Both the position numbers and the translations under genes were made by a program. The notes under the pieces were generated by a model that saw only the letters and a program-made list of their open reading frames with translations, did no database searches and was not told the origin of the DNA. A stretch of DNA of 64,000 bases from Streptomyces sp. SDr-06 (GTDB lineage: Bacteria; Actinomycetota; Actinomycetes; Streptomycetales; Streptomycetaceae): the NCBI RefSeq assembly GCF_003324565.1, contig NZ_QOLA01000005.1, forward strand, positions 1-64,000, in the 5' to 3' direction. Shown here piece by piece: positions 45,384 through 53,454 of the stretch. Numbering within the stretch: the first letter of the stretch is position 1; every line of letters starts with the position of its first letter.

Positions 45384-46319
45384 TCAGGGGCCCGGGGCGA
45401 TGGCGCGGCGGCGTTCGGCCCGGGTGAGGGGCCGGGCACGGTAGGCGGAGGCGGGGACGGGGCCGAGGGCGGCGGCACCGTGGGGGGCGTCGTGCTCCTC
45501 CTCGGGCGGCTGGGGCGAGGCGCAGAAGCCGCAGCGGTCGCCGATGAGTTCCATGGCACACCAGCGGCACCGTTCGCGCCGTACGGAGGCGACGAGCTGG
45601 TAGAGGACGGAGATGTCGGGCAGGTAGGCGGCGAACTCGGTGAGCTTGCCGGTGCCCCACCAGGCGGCCGAGTCGGCGGGCAGCGCGGTCTCCTGCACGG
45701 CCTTGACCTGCCAGGCGGGGGCGAGGGTGGTGGTGATCCAGTCGGCGTGGGCGGATCCCCTGGCCAGCAGGAGGTGGCAGGCGAAGTCGGGCCCGGTGAG
45801 GGTGGCGGCGGGGCCGACCTTGACGAGTTGGGGCCGTGGGTGGGCCACGACCGCGAACTGGCTGCCGGGCATCCAGGACCTGGCGTGCGCGGTGAGGCCG
45901 ACCGGGATGCGCTCCAGGCGGGTGACGGAGCTGAGGACGGCTCCGGCGTGGATGTAGTGCGAGAGCAGCCGCGCGGCCGACGCGATCACTCCGGGGCTGA
46001 AGTCGCAGACCGAGAGTTGCCTCAACTGCCGTACCAGCAAAGCGAGTCCGAGCGGCGGGAGTTCGGATTTGATCAGGGTGATGCGATCGGTTTCCAGGAG
46101 CGACCGAACGGTGTGCAACCGGTGTTCGTGGGCCGGGGAAATGGACGCCGGATAGCAGGCGATGACGTAGCCGTGCTGTTCAAGGAGGCGGTGCATGTCG
46201 GCGAGGGCCGAGTCGAGGGGCTGGGCGTCGGGCGACTGGAGCAGCGCCGCGAGCGGCGTCTGCGGGTCGGTCGGCGGCAGCACCAGGTCAGGGCTGGTGA
46301 CGGCTATCGCGGTCGACAC
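45384..46319 (-). CDS. Conserved protein with C-terminal zinc ribbon, first gene of Tad-like block
   Basis: The 311-residue protein has no signal peptide or helix. Residues 240-265 or so contain ERCRWCAMELIGDRCGFC, a treble-clef or zinc-ribbon pattern of two CxxC pairs. I recognise no catalytic domain. Position 69 bases before CpaB suggests a cytoplasmic role in the machine, but that is inference. Confidence 0.8.
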   Translation of the reverse strand: MSTAIAVTSPDLVLPPTDPQTPLAALLQSPDAQPLDSALADMHRLLEQHGYVIACYPASISPAHEHRLHTVRSLLETDRITLIKSELPPLGLALLVRQLRQLSVCDFSPGVIASAARLLSHYIHAGAVLSSVTRLERIPVGLTAHARSWMPGSQFAVVAHPRPQLVKVGPAATLTGPDFACHLLLARGSAHADWITTTLAPAWQVKAVQETALPADSAAWWGTGKLTEFAAYLPDISVLYQLVASVRRERCRWCAMELIGDRCGFCASPQPPEEEHDAPHGAAALGPVPASAYRARPLTRAERRRAIAPGP

Positions 46320-46716
46320 GTCGCGGGCCCCCGTTCACTGATCGCGGTCGCCACCATGGGGCCCCCGTTCCGTGCGGACGCGCGAGCCTGTGCGAGCCCC
46401 CACGACCGCAACTGATCCCTGCAATTCCCACCTGCCTCAGCACTTTATCCACGACCTACGGGGTGGAGAACCGTCTTCCCCTTTCCTGTGTGCTTCCGCG
46501 GCCGGTTTTGGTGCGCATGGGACGGAAGTTGCGTTCGAAGTCGGCCACCGGGGCGGCCGGAATTGATCCTTCGCGTTCGGTGCCGCCCTGCACCCACACC
46601 GGCGCCCGGGTCCGTGCCACACCTCTTGACAACCCAATTGGTCTGGACCATGTTGTGCCACCAAGGCGCCCCACCCCCACTCCCCTTCCTCCCCACTCCC
46701 CTCCCGGAGGCAGCAA
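46320..46716. other. 397-bp divergent intergenic region before the chitinase
   Basis: Both the Tad-like block and the chitinase start from this gap. The chitinase promoter occupies its right end. No gene, repeat or other motif is visible in the remainder, which is somewhat AT-richer than coding DNA. Confidence 0.6.
46626..46654 (+). promoter_or_regulatory. Chitinase promoter with DasR-type operator
   Basis: TTGACA (46626-46631) and CATGTT (46649-46654) are spaced by 17 bases. Between them TTGGTCTGGACCAT (46638-46651) matches the dre consensus TGGTCTAGACCA at 11 of 12 central positions. DasR is a GntR-family repressor of chitin and GlcNAc use in Streptomyces, released by glucosamine-6-phosphate. 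Confidence 0.8.
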
Positions 46717-48411
46717 GTGAACCGCGCGAGACATGCAAGGCTGGGTCTGGCCGTGGTCGCGGCCGGCGCCCTTTCCGTGGCCGGGCTCTCCGGCACCGCA
46801 CAGGCGGCCGACGTCAACAACGTCAAGAACGCCGGGTTCGAGTCGGGCCTCGGCGGCTGGAGCTGTACGGCGGGCAGCGGCACCACCGTCTCCTCGCCCG
46901 TGCACAGCGGGACCGCCGCCCTCAAGGCCACCCCCTCGGGTTCCGACACCGGGCAGTGTGCGCAGACCGTCGCCGTGCGGCCCAACTCCACGTACACGCT
47001 CAGCGCCTGGGTGCAGGGCAGTTACGTCTACCTCGGCGCGAGCGGCACCGGCACCACCGACGTCTCCACCTGGACGCCGGGCACCGGCGGCGGCTACGGC
47101 CAGCTGTCCACGACCTTCACCACCGGGGCCTCGACGACCTCGGTGCAGATCTACACGCACGGCTGGTACGGCCAGCCCGCGTACTACGCCGACGACATCT
47201 CCGTGTACGGACCCGACGGCGGCGGGGGCGGCGACCCCGCGCCGACGATCCCGGCGGCGCCCGGGGGCCTCGCGGTCGGCTCGGTCGGCTCGTCCTCGGT
47301 GAACCTGTCGTGGGGCGCGGTGTCCAACGCGACCGGGTACAACGTCTACCAGGGCGGCACCAAGGTGCAGTCGGTGACGGGCAGTTCGGCGACCGTGACC
47401 GGGCTGAGCGCGTCGACCTCGTACCAGTTCCAGGTGACCGCGACCAACAGCGCGGGCGAGTCCCCGAAGTCGGCGGCCGTGACCGCCACCACCTCGGCCT
47501 CCGGCGGCAACCCGGGCGGCGGGAGCGTGCCCAAGCACGCGGTGACCGGCTACTGGCAGAACTTCAACAACGGCGCGACGGTCCAGAGGATCAGTGACGT
47601 ACCGGCGAACTACGACATCATCGCGGTCGCCTTCGCGGACGCCACGACCACGCCGGGCGCGGTGAGCTTCACGCTCGACACCAACGGTCTCGGCGGCTAC
47701 ACCGTCGACCAGTTCAAGGCGGACATCGCCGCCAAGCACGCGGCGGGCAAGTCGGTGATCATCTCGATCGGCGGCCAGAACGGCACGATCTCGGTGAGCG
47801 ACTCCACGTCGGCGAACAACTTCGCCACCTCGGTCTACTCGCTGATGCAGACGTACGGCTTCGACGGCGTCGACATCGACCTGGAGAACGGGCTCAACTC
47901 CACGTACATGACGCAGGCGCTGAAGTCGCTCTCCGCCAAGGCGGGCAGCAAGCTCGTCATCACGATGGCCCCGCAGACCATCGACATGCAGTCCCCGTCG
48001 AACGAGTACTTCAAGACGGCGCTCAACATCAAGGACATCCTGACCGTCGTCAACATGCAGTACTACAACAGCGGTTCGATGAACGGCTGCGACGGCAACG
48101 TGTACTCCCAGGGCACGGTCGACTTCCTCACCGCGCTGGCCTGCATCCAGCTCCAGGGCGGTCTCGACCCCTCGCAGGTCGGCCTCGGCCTGCCGGCCTC
48201 GACGTCCGGCGCGGGCAGCGGCTATGTGTCGCCGTCGGTGGTCAACGCGGCCCTGGACTGCCTGACCCAGGGCACGAACTGCGGCTCGTTCAAGCCGTCC
48301 AGGACGTACCCGACGCTGCGCGGCGCGATGACCTGGTCCACCAACTGGGACGCCAAGTCGGGCAACGCCTGGTCGAGCGCGGTGGGCCCGCACGTCCACG
48401 CCCTGCCGTAA
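46717..48411 (+). CDS. Secreted family 18 chitinase with CBM and fibronectin III modules
   Basis: The 564-residue protein has a signal peptide (about 1-31), a carbohydrate-binding beta module (about 33-167), a fibronectin III module (about 180-262) and a GH18 catalytic domain (about 275-560) with DGVDIDLE at 383-390, giving the acid/base E390. It cleaves chitin outside the cell. The layout resembles streptomycete ChiC/ChiB-type enzymes. The promoter carries a DasR-like operator. Confidence 0.93.
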   Translation: MNRARHARLGLAVVAAGALSVAGLSGTAQAADVNNVKNAGFESGLGGWSCTAGSGTTVSSPVHSGTAALKATPSGSDTGQCAQTVAVRPNSTYTLSAWVQGSYVYLGASGTGTTDVSTWTPGTGGGYGQLSTTFTTGASTTSVQIYTHGWYGQPAYYADDISVYGPDGGGGGDPAPTIPAAPGGLAVGSVGSSSVNLSWGAVSNATGYNVYQGGTKVQSVTGSSATVTGLSASTSYQFQVTATNSAGESPKSAAVTATTSASGGNPGGGSVPKHAVTGYWQNFNNGATVQRISDVPANYDIIAVAFADATTTPGAVSFTLDTNGLGGYTVDQFKADIAAKHAAGKSVIISIGGQNGTISVSDSTSANNFATSVYSLMQTYGFDGVDIDLENGLNSTYMTQALKSLSAKAGSKLVITMAPQTIDMQSPSNEYFKTALNIKDILTVVNMQYYNSGSMNGCDGNVYSQGTVDFLTALACIQLQGGLDPSQVGLGLPASTSGAGSGYVSPSVVNAALDCLTQGTNCGSFKPSRTYPTLRGAMTWSTNWDAKSGNAWSSAVGPHVHALP

Positions 48412-48420
48412 CCGCACCCC

Positions 48421-48469
48421 GCACACGCAAGCGGCGCCCCCGCTCTCCCGGGAGGCGCCGCTTGTGTGC
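48421..48469. terminator. Convergent terminator chitinase/protease
   Basis: GCACAC plus AAGCGGCGCC arms (48421-48438 and 48454-48469) form a strong stem with a 2-base bulge just past the chitinase stop. Confidence 0.75.
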
Positions 48470-48477
48470 CTAGCGGG

Positions 48478-49326
48478 TCACGGCTTGGGCAGGGTGCAGC
48501 CCGCGCGGTTCAGGTCGATCTTGTTGCCGGCGCCGATGCAGGGGACGATGATGTACGTCTCCTCGGCGTAGTTGATGCCCTGGCGGACGGTGACGTTGCC
48601 GTTCTCGTCGACCTCGCACGGGTTGTTCTCCGTGCAGCTCTCGCCGTCCTCGTTGCCGGTGTTGTTGACCGCGACGACCTTGCCGGTGGCCGTGTCGATG
48701 ACCGGCGAGCCGGACGTGCCGCCGATGGTGTTGCAGGACGGGGTGTAGCGGACCGAGTCCTTCCAGGTCCAGTCCCCCTCCTTCAGCCGGTAGACGAAGC
48801 CGTCCACGTTGCAGCTGTAGGTCCGCTTCCAGTACCCGGAGACGACCTTGATGGCCGAACCCTGCGTCGGATGCGTGTCGTTGAGGGTGAGCGCGCTGAT
48901 CCCGTACTGGCTCTGGATCTTGGCGTACGTCGTGTTGAGCTGGTAGATCGAGATGTCCGTGTCGGTCATCGTGGCGTACGAGACCTTGCTGGCGCGCAGC
49001 GTGGCGACCTTGGAGCCGGACGCGTTGAGCAGCGAGAAGGACCGCGAGGAGGGCTGGTCGGTGATGACCTCACCGGCCGCGGGGAAACCGGTTTCGAGGC
49101 AGTGCCCGTTGGAGAGCACGAGCGCGGGGTCGCCCGGCTGCGAGCTGGGCGTACGGATCACGGAGCCAGAACAGTTGCTCAGCGCCACGGTCCCGGCGAA
49201 GTTGACCGCCTTGACGGGGGCCGCCTTGCTGTCGGAGACCGGAGCGGCGACGGCGGGCACCGCGCCCGCGGCCGCGAGCAGCAGGGCACTGACGGCGCCG
49301 AGTGCGCCGACGAAGGACTTCTTCAT
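48478..49326 (-). CDS. Secreted trypsin-like serine protease
   Basis: The 282-residue protein has a signal peptide (about 1-28) and a chymotrypsin fold with H75 (LSNGHCLE), D124 (MTDTDISIY) and S205 (GGTSGSPV), the catalytic triad. Eight cysteines may form disulfides. The C-terminal acidic loop (EDGESCTENNPCEVDENG) is unusual. It may act on surface or secreted proteins. No inhibitor gene is adjacent. Confidence 0.88.
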   Translation of the reverse strand: MKKSFVGALGAVSALLLAAAGAVPAVAAPVSDSKAAPVKAVNFAGTVALSNCSGSVIRTPSSQPGDPALVLSNGHCLETGFPAAGEVITDQPSSRSFSLLNASGSKVATLRASKVSYATMTDTDISIYQLNTTYAKIQSQYGISALTLNDTHPTQGSAIKVVSGYWKRTYSCNVDGFVYRLKEGDWTWKDSVRYTPSCNTIGGTSGSPVIDTATGKVVAVNNTGNEDGESCTENNPCEVDENGNVTVRQGINYAEETYIIVPCIGAGNKIDLNRAGCTLPKP

Positions 49327-49492
49327 GTGGGGGTTCCCTTTTTGAGGGTGCTCGGATGATGAAGGAGTGCGGTTTTGTCATGCGCATTGTTGAGGGTTTC
49401 TTGGTCAACGGGCAAGTGGACAAAAGGAGTTGTACGGGGGCGGCCGAAGCAACCGGAAGATGGCGACCCCCACCGGCCACCCCCGTGATCTG

Positions 49493-50971
49493 CTAGATCA
49501 CCAGACTGAGCGCCCCCGCCACGGCGAAGCCCGCCACGGACAGGACGGATTCCAGGACCGTCCAGGACTTCAGGGTGTCGCGTTCGGTGATGCCGAAGTA
49601 CTTGGCCACCATCCAGAAGCCGCCGTCGTTCACGTGGGAGGCGAAGATCGAGCCCGCCGAGATCGCCATGATGATCAGGGCCAGGTGGGCCTGGGAGTAG
49701 CCCGCGCCCTCCACCAGGGGGACCACGATGCCGGCCGTGGTGACGATCGCGACCGTCGCCGAGCCCTGGGCCACGCGCAGGACGACCGAGATCAGCCAGG
49801 CCAGGAGGATGACCGGGAGGCCCACGTTGTGGAAGGCGGTGGCCAGGGCGTCCGCGATGCCCGAGGCCTTCAGGACCGCGCCGAAGATGCCGCCCGCGCC
49901 GACCACGAGCAGGATGTTGCCGACCGGCTTGAGGGAGGAGGTCGACACCGTCTCCAGGGACTTGCGGGACCAGCCGCGCCGGATGCCGAGCAGGTAGTAC
50001 GCGAGGAACAGCGCGAGGGTCAGGGCCACGAACGGGTTGCCGAAGAACTCCAGGACCGAGCGGAGTGTGGAGGGGTCCAGGGCGATCGAGGAGAACGTGG
50101 CGGCGAGGATCAGGATCAGCGGGGTGCCGATGATGGCCAGGACCGCGCCCAGCGGGGCGGGCTCCTCGCGCGGGGCGACCCCGGCGGCGCGCTGCTCGGC
50201 GGCCACCGCGGCCTTGGCCTCCTCGGCGGCCTCCACCATGTCCTGCGGAACGGCGACGAACAGGCGCTTGCCGATCCAGGCGGCGTAGCCCCAGGCGGCG
50301 AGGACGGAGGGGACGCCCACGAGGGCGCCCATCAGGATGACCCAGCCGAGCGAGACGTGGAAGAGGCCGGCCGCGGCCACCGGGCCGGGGTGCGGCGGCA
50401 GGAAGGCGTGGGTCATGGACAGGCCCGCGAGCAGTGGCATGCAGTAGAGCAGGATCGACTTGCCGGACCCCTTGGCGGCCGCGTACACGATCGGCGCGAG
50501 GACGAAGATGCCGACGTCGAAGAAGACCGGGATGCCGAAGATCAGGCCGGTCAGGCCCATCGCGAGGGGGGCGCGCCGCTCGCCGAAGAGGGTGAGCAGG
50601 CGGGTGCTCAACACCTCGGCGCCGCCGCTGACTTCGAGGATCGCGCCGAGCATCGTGCCGAGTCCGATGATGATCGCGACGTGCCCGAGGATGCCGCCCA
50701 TGCCGGACTCGACGACCGAGACGGCGGCCGACTTCTGGACCGTGCCGAAGAGCTCGGTGACCGACAGGCCCGCGCCGAGGCCGACGGCTATGGAGACCGC
50801 GAGCAGGGCCACGAACGGCTGGAGCCTGACCTTGATGATCAGGAAGAGCAGCAGGGCGATGCCCAGGACGGCGACGGTCAGCAGACCGGCGGTGCCGCCG
50901 AGGAGGGGGAGGATGCCGCCCGTGTGGACGGGATGAGGTGGGGCGGCGACCGCGACAGCTTGGAACAACAT
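49493..50971 (-). CDS. GntP-family gluconate/sugar-acid permease
   Basis: The 492-residue permease has about 12-14 helices (LLTVAVLGIALLLFLIIKV, VAIIIGLGTMLGAILEVSGG, FFDVGIFVLAPIVYAAAKG, PPHPGPVAAAGLF, SIFASHVNDGGFWMV). It imports gluconate-type acids with protons. It is the last gene of a leftward unit with RidA, IclR and a 2-keto-3-deoxygluconate-type kinase, which supports a sugar-acid role. Confidence 0.88.
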   Translation of the reverse strand: MLFQAVAVAAPPHPVHTGGILPLLGGTAGLLTVAVLGIALLLFLIIKVRLQPFVALLAVSIAVGLGAGLSVTELFGTVQKSAAVSVVESGMGGILGHVAIIIGLGTMLGAILEVSGGAEVLSTRLLTLFGERRAPLAMGLTGLIFGIPVFFDVGIFVLAPIVYAAAKGSGKSILLYCMPLLAGLSMTHAFLPPHPGPVAAAGLFHVSLGWVILMGALVGVPSVLAAWGYAAWIGKRLFVAVPQDMVEAAEEAKAAVAAEQRAAGVAPREEPAPLGAVLAIIGTPLILILAATFSSIALDPSTLRSVLEFFGNPFVALTLALFLAYYLLGIRRGWSRKSLETVSTSSLKPVGNILLVVGAGGIFGAVLKASGIADALATAFHNVGLPVILLAWLISVVLRVAQGSATVAIVTTAGIVVPLVEGAGYSQAHLALIIMAISAGSIFASHVNDGGFWMVAKYFGITERDTLKSWTVLESVLSVAGFAVAGALSLVI

Positions 50972-51094
50972 GTGCCAACTCCGTTGTACAGCAGGGGGGT
51001 TCCAGGGCAGGGGGGACCGCGGCACGGCGCCCCGGCGGTCCGGGGCGCCGCACCGTGCGGCGGGTCGAGCGGGGGGACTAAGGCGAGCAAGGAA

Positions 51095-51508
51095 TTACGC
51101 GTCCAGGACCGCGAGGGCGTCGATCTCGATGAGCAGCCCCGCGGGCAGGCCCACGTACACCGTGGTGCGGGCGGCGGCGGGGGCCTTGAGGCCCTGCTCG
51201 TCGAAGTACGCGTTGTAGATCTCGTTCATCTCCGCGAAGTGGTCGACGTCCGTGAGGTAGACGCGCATCATCATCACGTCGTCCCAGGTCGCGCCGCCCT
51301 CCTCCAGGATCGCCTTGACGTTGGCGAAGGTCTGGAGGGTCTGCTCGCGCAGGGTGGGGCCGGCCGGGGTGGGCGCCTGGCCCTCGACCGCCGGCAGGAA
51401 GCCGACCTGGCCCGCGACCTGGAGGATGTTCCCCTTGCGCACACCGTGCGAGAACCTGGCGGGCGGGGCGGTGTGCGTGGCGGGGGTGAGGGCGGTCTTA
51501 TCGGTCAT
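51095..51508 (-). CDS. RidA-family (YjgF) protein
   Basis: The 137-residue protein shows the RidA fold: GNILQVAGQVGFLPAVEGQ, LEEGGATWDDVMMMRVYLTD and AARTTVYVGLPAGLLIEIDA near the end, including the conserved Arg used in 2-aminoacrylate hydrolysis. It may deaminate enamines produced in the pathway. Its ATG overlaps the IclR stop by 11 bases. Confidence 0.9.
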   Translation of the reverse strand: MTDKTALTPATHTAPPARFSHGVRKGNILQVAGQVGFLPAVEGQAPTPAGPTLREQTLQTFANVKAILEEGGATWDDVMMMRVYLTDVDHFAEMNEIYNAYFDEQGLKAPAAARTTVYVGLPAGLLIEIDALAVLDA

Positions 51509-52280
51509 CGGAACGTCCTTGTGCGGATGGGGTGTTGGGCGCGGTGCCGGAGTACTCGCGGCTGACGGCTTCCGCGGTGCGGCGCACCTGGGGAAGCAGG
51601 GTGAGGAGTTCCTCGGCCGTGACGACGACGTTCGGCGCGGACACCGACATCGCGGCGACGACCTTGCCGTCCGCACCGTGGATGGGGGCCCCGATGCAGT
51701 TGATGGACTCCTCGTGACCACCGAGGTCGGTGGCCCAGCCCTGTTCGCGCACCGTCGCGAGCTCCTTGAGGAAGGCGGCGGCGTTGGGCGTCGAACGGGA
51801 CGTGTAGGTGGGGTAGTCGAGCTTCTCCGCGACGGCGCGGCGCTCGGCCTCCGGCAGGTCGGCGAGCAGCAGCTTGGCCACGGCGGCCACCGTGATGGCG
51901 ACGGGCTTGCCGATGCGGGAGTACATCCGCACCGGGTAGCGGCTCTCGACCTTGTCGATGTAGAGGACCTCGCCCTCCTCGTACACGGCGAGGTGCACGG
52001 TGTGGCCGATCCGCTCGTTGAGCGCGACGAGGTGGGGGTGGGCGATCTCGCGCACGTCCAGGTTCTCGACGGCCTCCTGGGCGAGGGCGAAGAGGCGGGC
52101 GCCGAGCCGGTAGCGCTGGTCCTCCTGGCGGTAGACGAGCCCGTGCTCGTGCAGGGTGCGCAGGAGCCGCAGCGCGGTGGACTTGTGCACCCCGAGCCGG
52201 TCGGCGACCTGCCCGAGGTCGGCGGGGCCCTGCGCGAGCAGCGGCAGGATGCTCAGCGCCCGGTCGACGGTCTGGCTCAT
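51498..52280 (-). CDS. IclR-family transcriptional regulator
   Basis: The 260-residue regulator has an N-terminal winged helix (SQTVDRALSILPLLAQGPAD, LGVHKSTALRLLRTLHEHG) and the IclR effector domain (about 75-245; KPVAITVAAVAKLLLADLPE, INCIGAPIHGADGKVVAAMS). It likely senses a sugar acid and controls the flanking genes, possibly through the inverted repeat at 53412-53428. Its ATG overlaps the kinase stop (ATGA). Confidence 0.92.
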   Translation of the reverse strand: MSQTVDRALSILPLLAQGPADLGQVADRLGVHKSTALRLLRTLHEHGLVYRQEDQRYRLGARLFALAQEAVENLDVREIAHPHLVALNERIGHTVHLAVYEEGEVLYIDKVESRYPVRMYSRIGKPVAITVAAVAKLLLADLPEAERRAVAEKLDYPTYTSRSTPNAAAFLKELATVREQGWATDLGGHEESINCIGAPIHGADGKVVAAMSVSAPNVVVTAEELLTLLPQVRRTAEAVSREYSGTAPNTPSAQGRSDDR

Positions 52281-53320
52281 CTCGTACGTACCTCCTGGTC
52301 CTCCCCCGTCCACCCGGGGCCGAGACGAAGTCTCCCCCAGGCGGTGTCGTCCAGGGCCACGAGCCGGTCGGCGTGTGCGCGCGCCGGGGGCTGGGTGAGG
52401 TCGCCCGGCACGGTGAGCACGGCGGCCGCCATGAGGTGACCGTGCCGGATCCGGTCGCGTACGGGCAGGCCGCGCAGGGTGGCGCTGAGGAACCCGGCGG
52501 CGAAGGCGTCGCCCGCGCCCACGGGGGCGACGACGTCGACGACCGGAGGGCGCACGAGGGCACCCTCGGCGTCCGCCCGCTCCAGGAGGACGGCCCCGCC
52601 CCTGCCGAGTTTCACGACCAGGACCTCGGGCTCGGGCAGCGCGTGGCGGATGGCCTCGGCGCCGCGCAGCCCCCACGCCGACTCGGCCTCGTCCTCGCCC
52701 ACGAAGACGAGGTCCGCGCCGCGGGCCAGGTCGAGCAGCACGCGCGGGCCCGCCGCGTCGCGCCACAGCCCCGGGCGGTAGTTGACGTCGAAGGAGACCA
52801 GGGGGCGGCCGGGGCGGCGGGTCAGGAGCTCGCGCATGAGGGCGAGGCAGTCCTCGGAGAGCGCCGCGGTGATGCCGGACAGGTGCAGGACGCGCCCGGC
52901 CCACAGGTCCCGGTGGGGCACGGTCGCCGGAGACATCGCGGAGGCGGCCGAACCGGCGCGGTAGTAGAGCACCTCGTGGCCGTCGGCGGCGCGGTCGTCG
53001 GCGGTGCGGAAGTAGATGCCGGTGGGCCGGTCCGGGTCGCGGCGCACGGCGCGCACATCGACCCCGTACGACCCGATCGCCTCGACCAGGTGGTCGCCGA
53101 AGCCGTCCGCGCCGACCCGGCTGACCCACTTCGCGGTGTGCCCGGCGGCGGCCAGCGCGCAGGCCACGTTGGACTCAGCGCCGCCGATCGTCCGCGCGAA
53201 GGCGGGCACGTCGGCGAGGCGGCCCGGGCGGGCGGGCAGGAAGGTGACCATGGACTCGCCGAGGCAGACGACGTCGACAGGAGTGTCGAGGTCCGCGGCG
53301 GCTGGGGATCCGGTGGTCAC
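52277..53320 (-). CDS. PfkB-family carbohydrate kinase, KdgK-like
   Basis: The 347-residue kinase has the ribokinase fold: CLGESMVTFLPARPG, GGAESNVACALAAAGH, and PVGAGDAFAAGFLSATLRG with the catalytic Asp. The closest named types are 2-keto-3-deoxygluconate and fructokinase. With the GntP permease it would phosphorylate an imported sugar acid. It is the first gene of the leftward unit. Confidence 0.85.
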   Translation of the reverse strand: MTTGSPAAADLDTPVDVVCLGESMVTFLPARPGRLADVPAFARTIGGAESNVACALAAAGHTAKWVSRVGADGFGDHLVEAIGSYGVDVRAVRRDPDRPTGIYFRTADDRAADGHEVLYYRAGSAASAMSPATVPHRDLWAGRVLHLSGITAALSEDCLALMRELLTRRPGRPLVSFDVNYRPGLWRDAAGPRVLLDLARGADLVFVGEDEAESAWGLRGAEAIRHALPEPEVLVVKLGRGGAVLLERADAEGALVRPPVVDVVAPVGAGDAFAAGFLSATLRGLPVRDRIRHGHLMAAAVLTVPGDLTQPPARAHADRLVALDDTAWGRLRLGPGWTGEDQEVRTR

Positions 53321-53411
53321 TGCTGGCTCCTCGGTGCTGGGCGGACAGGCTGGTCATTGACCCGGCGTTGGCCCGGATGTTAGACAGCATCAAGCGATAT
53401 GCGCAATGGGT

Positions 53412-53428
53412 GTTGCAGAGAATGCAAC
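53412..53428. promoter_or_regulatory. Inverted repeat, candidate IclR operator
   Basis: GTTGCA (53412-53417) and TGCAAC (53423-53428) flank a 5-base spacer in the 134-bp divergent gap between the kinase gene and the D-amino-acid enzyme. Size, spacing and position suit an IclR-type site acting on both directions. Confidence 0.55.
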
Positions 53429-53454
53429 GCCGTCCCGAGGAGGGCGAGGTTTCC

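Noticed and set aside
53368..53454. Upstream ATG 53368 for the D-threonine aldolase-like gene
   Set aside because: It would put the inverted repeat and promoter inside the coding region, and GTG 53455 begins where the protein homology does.
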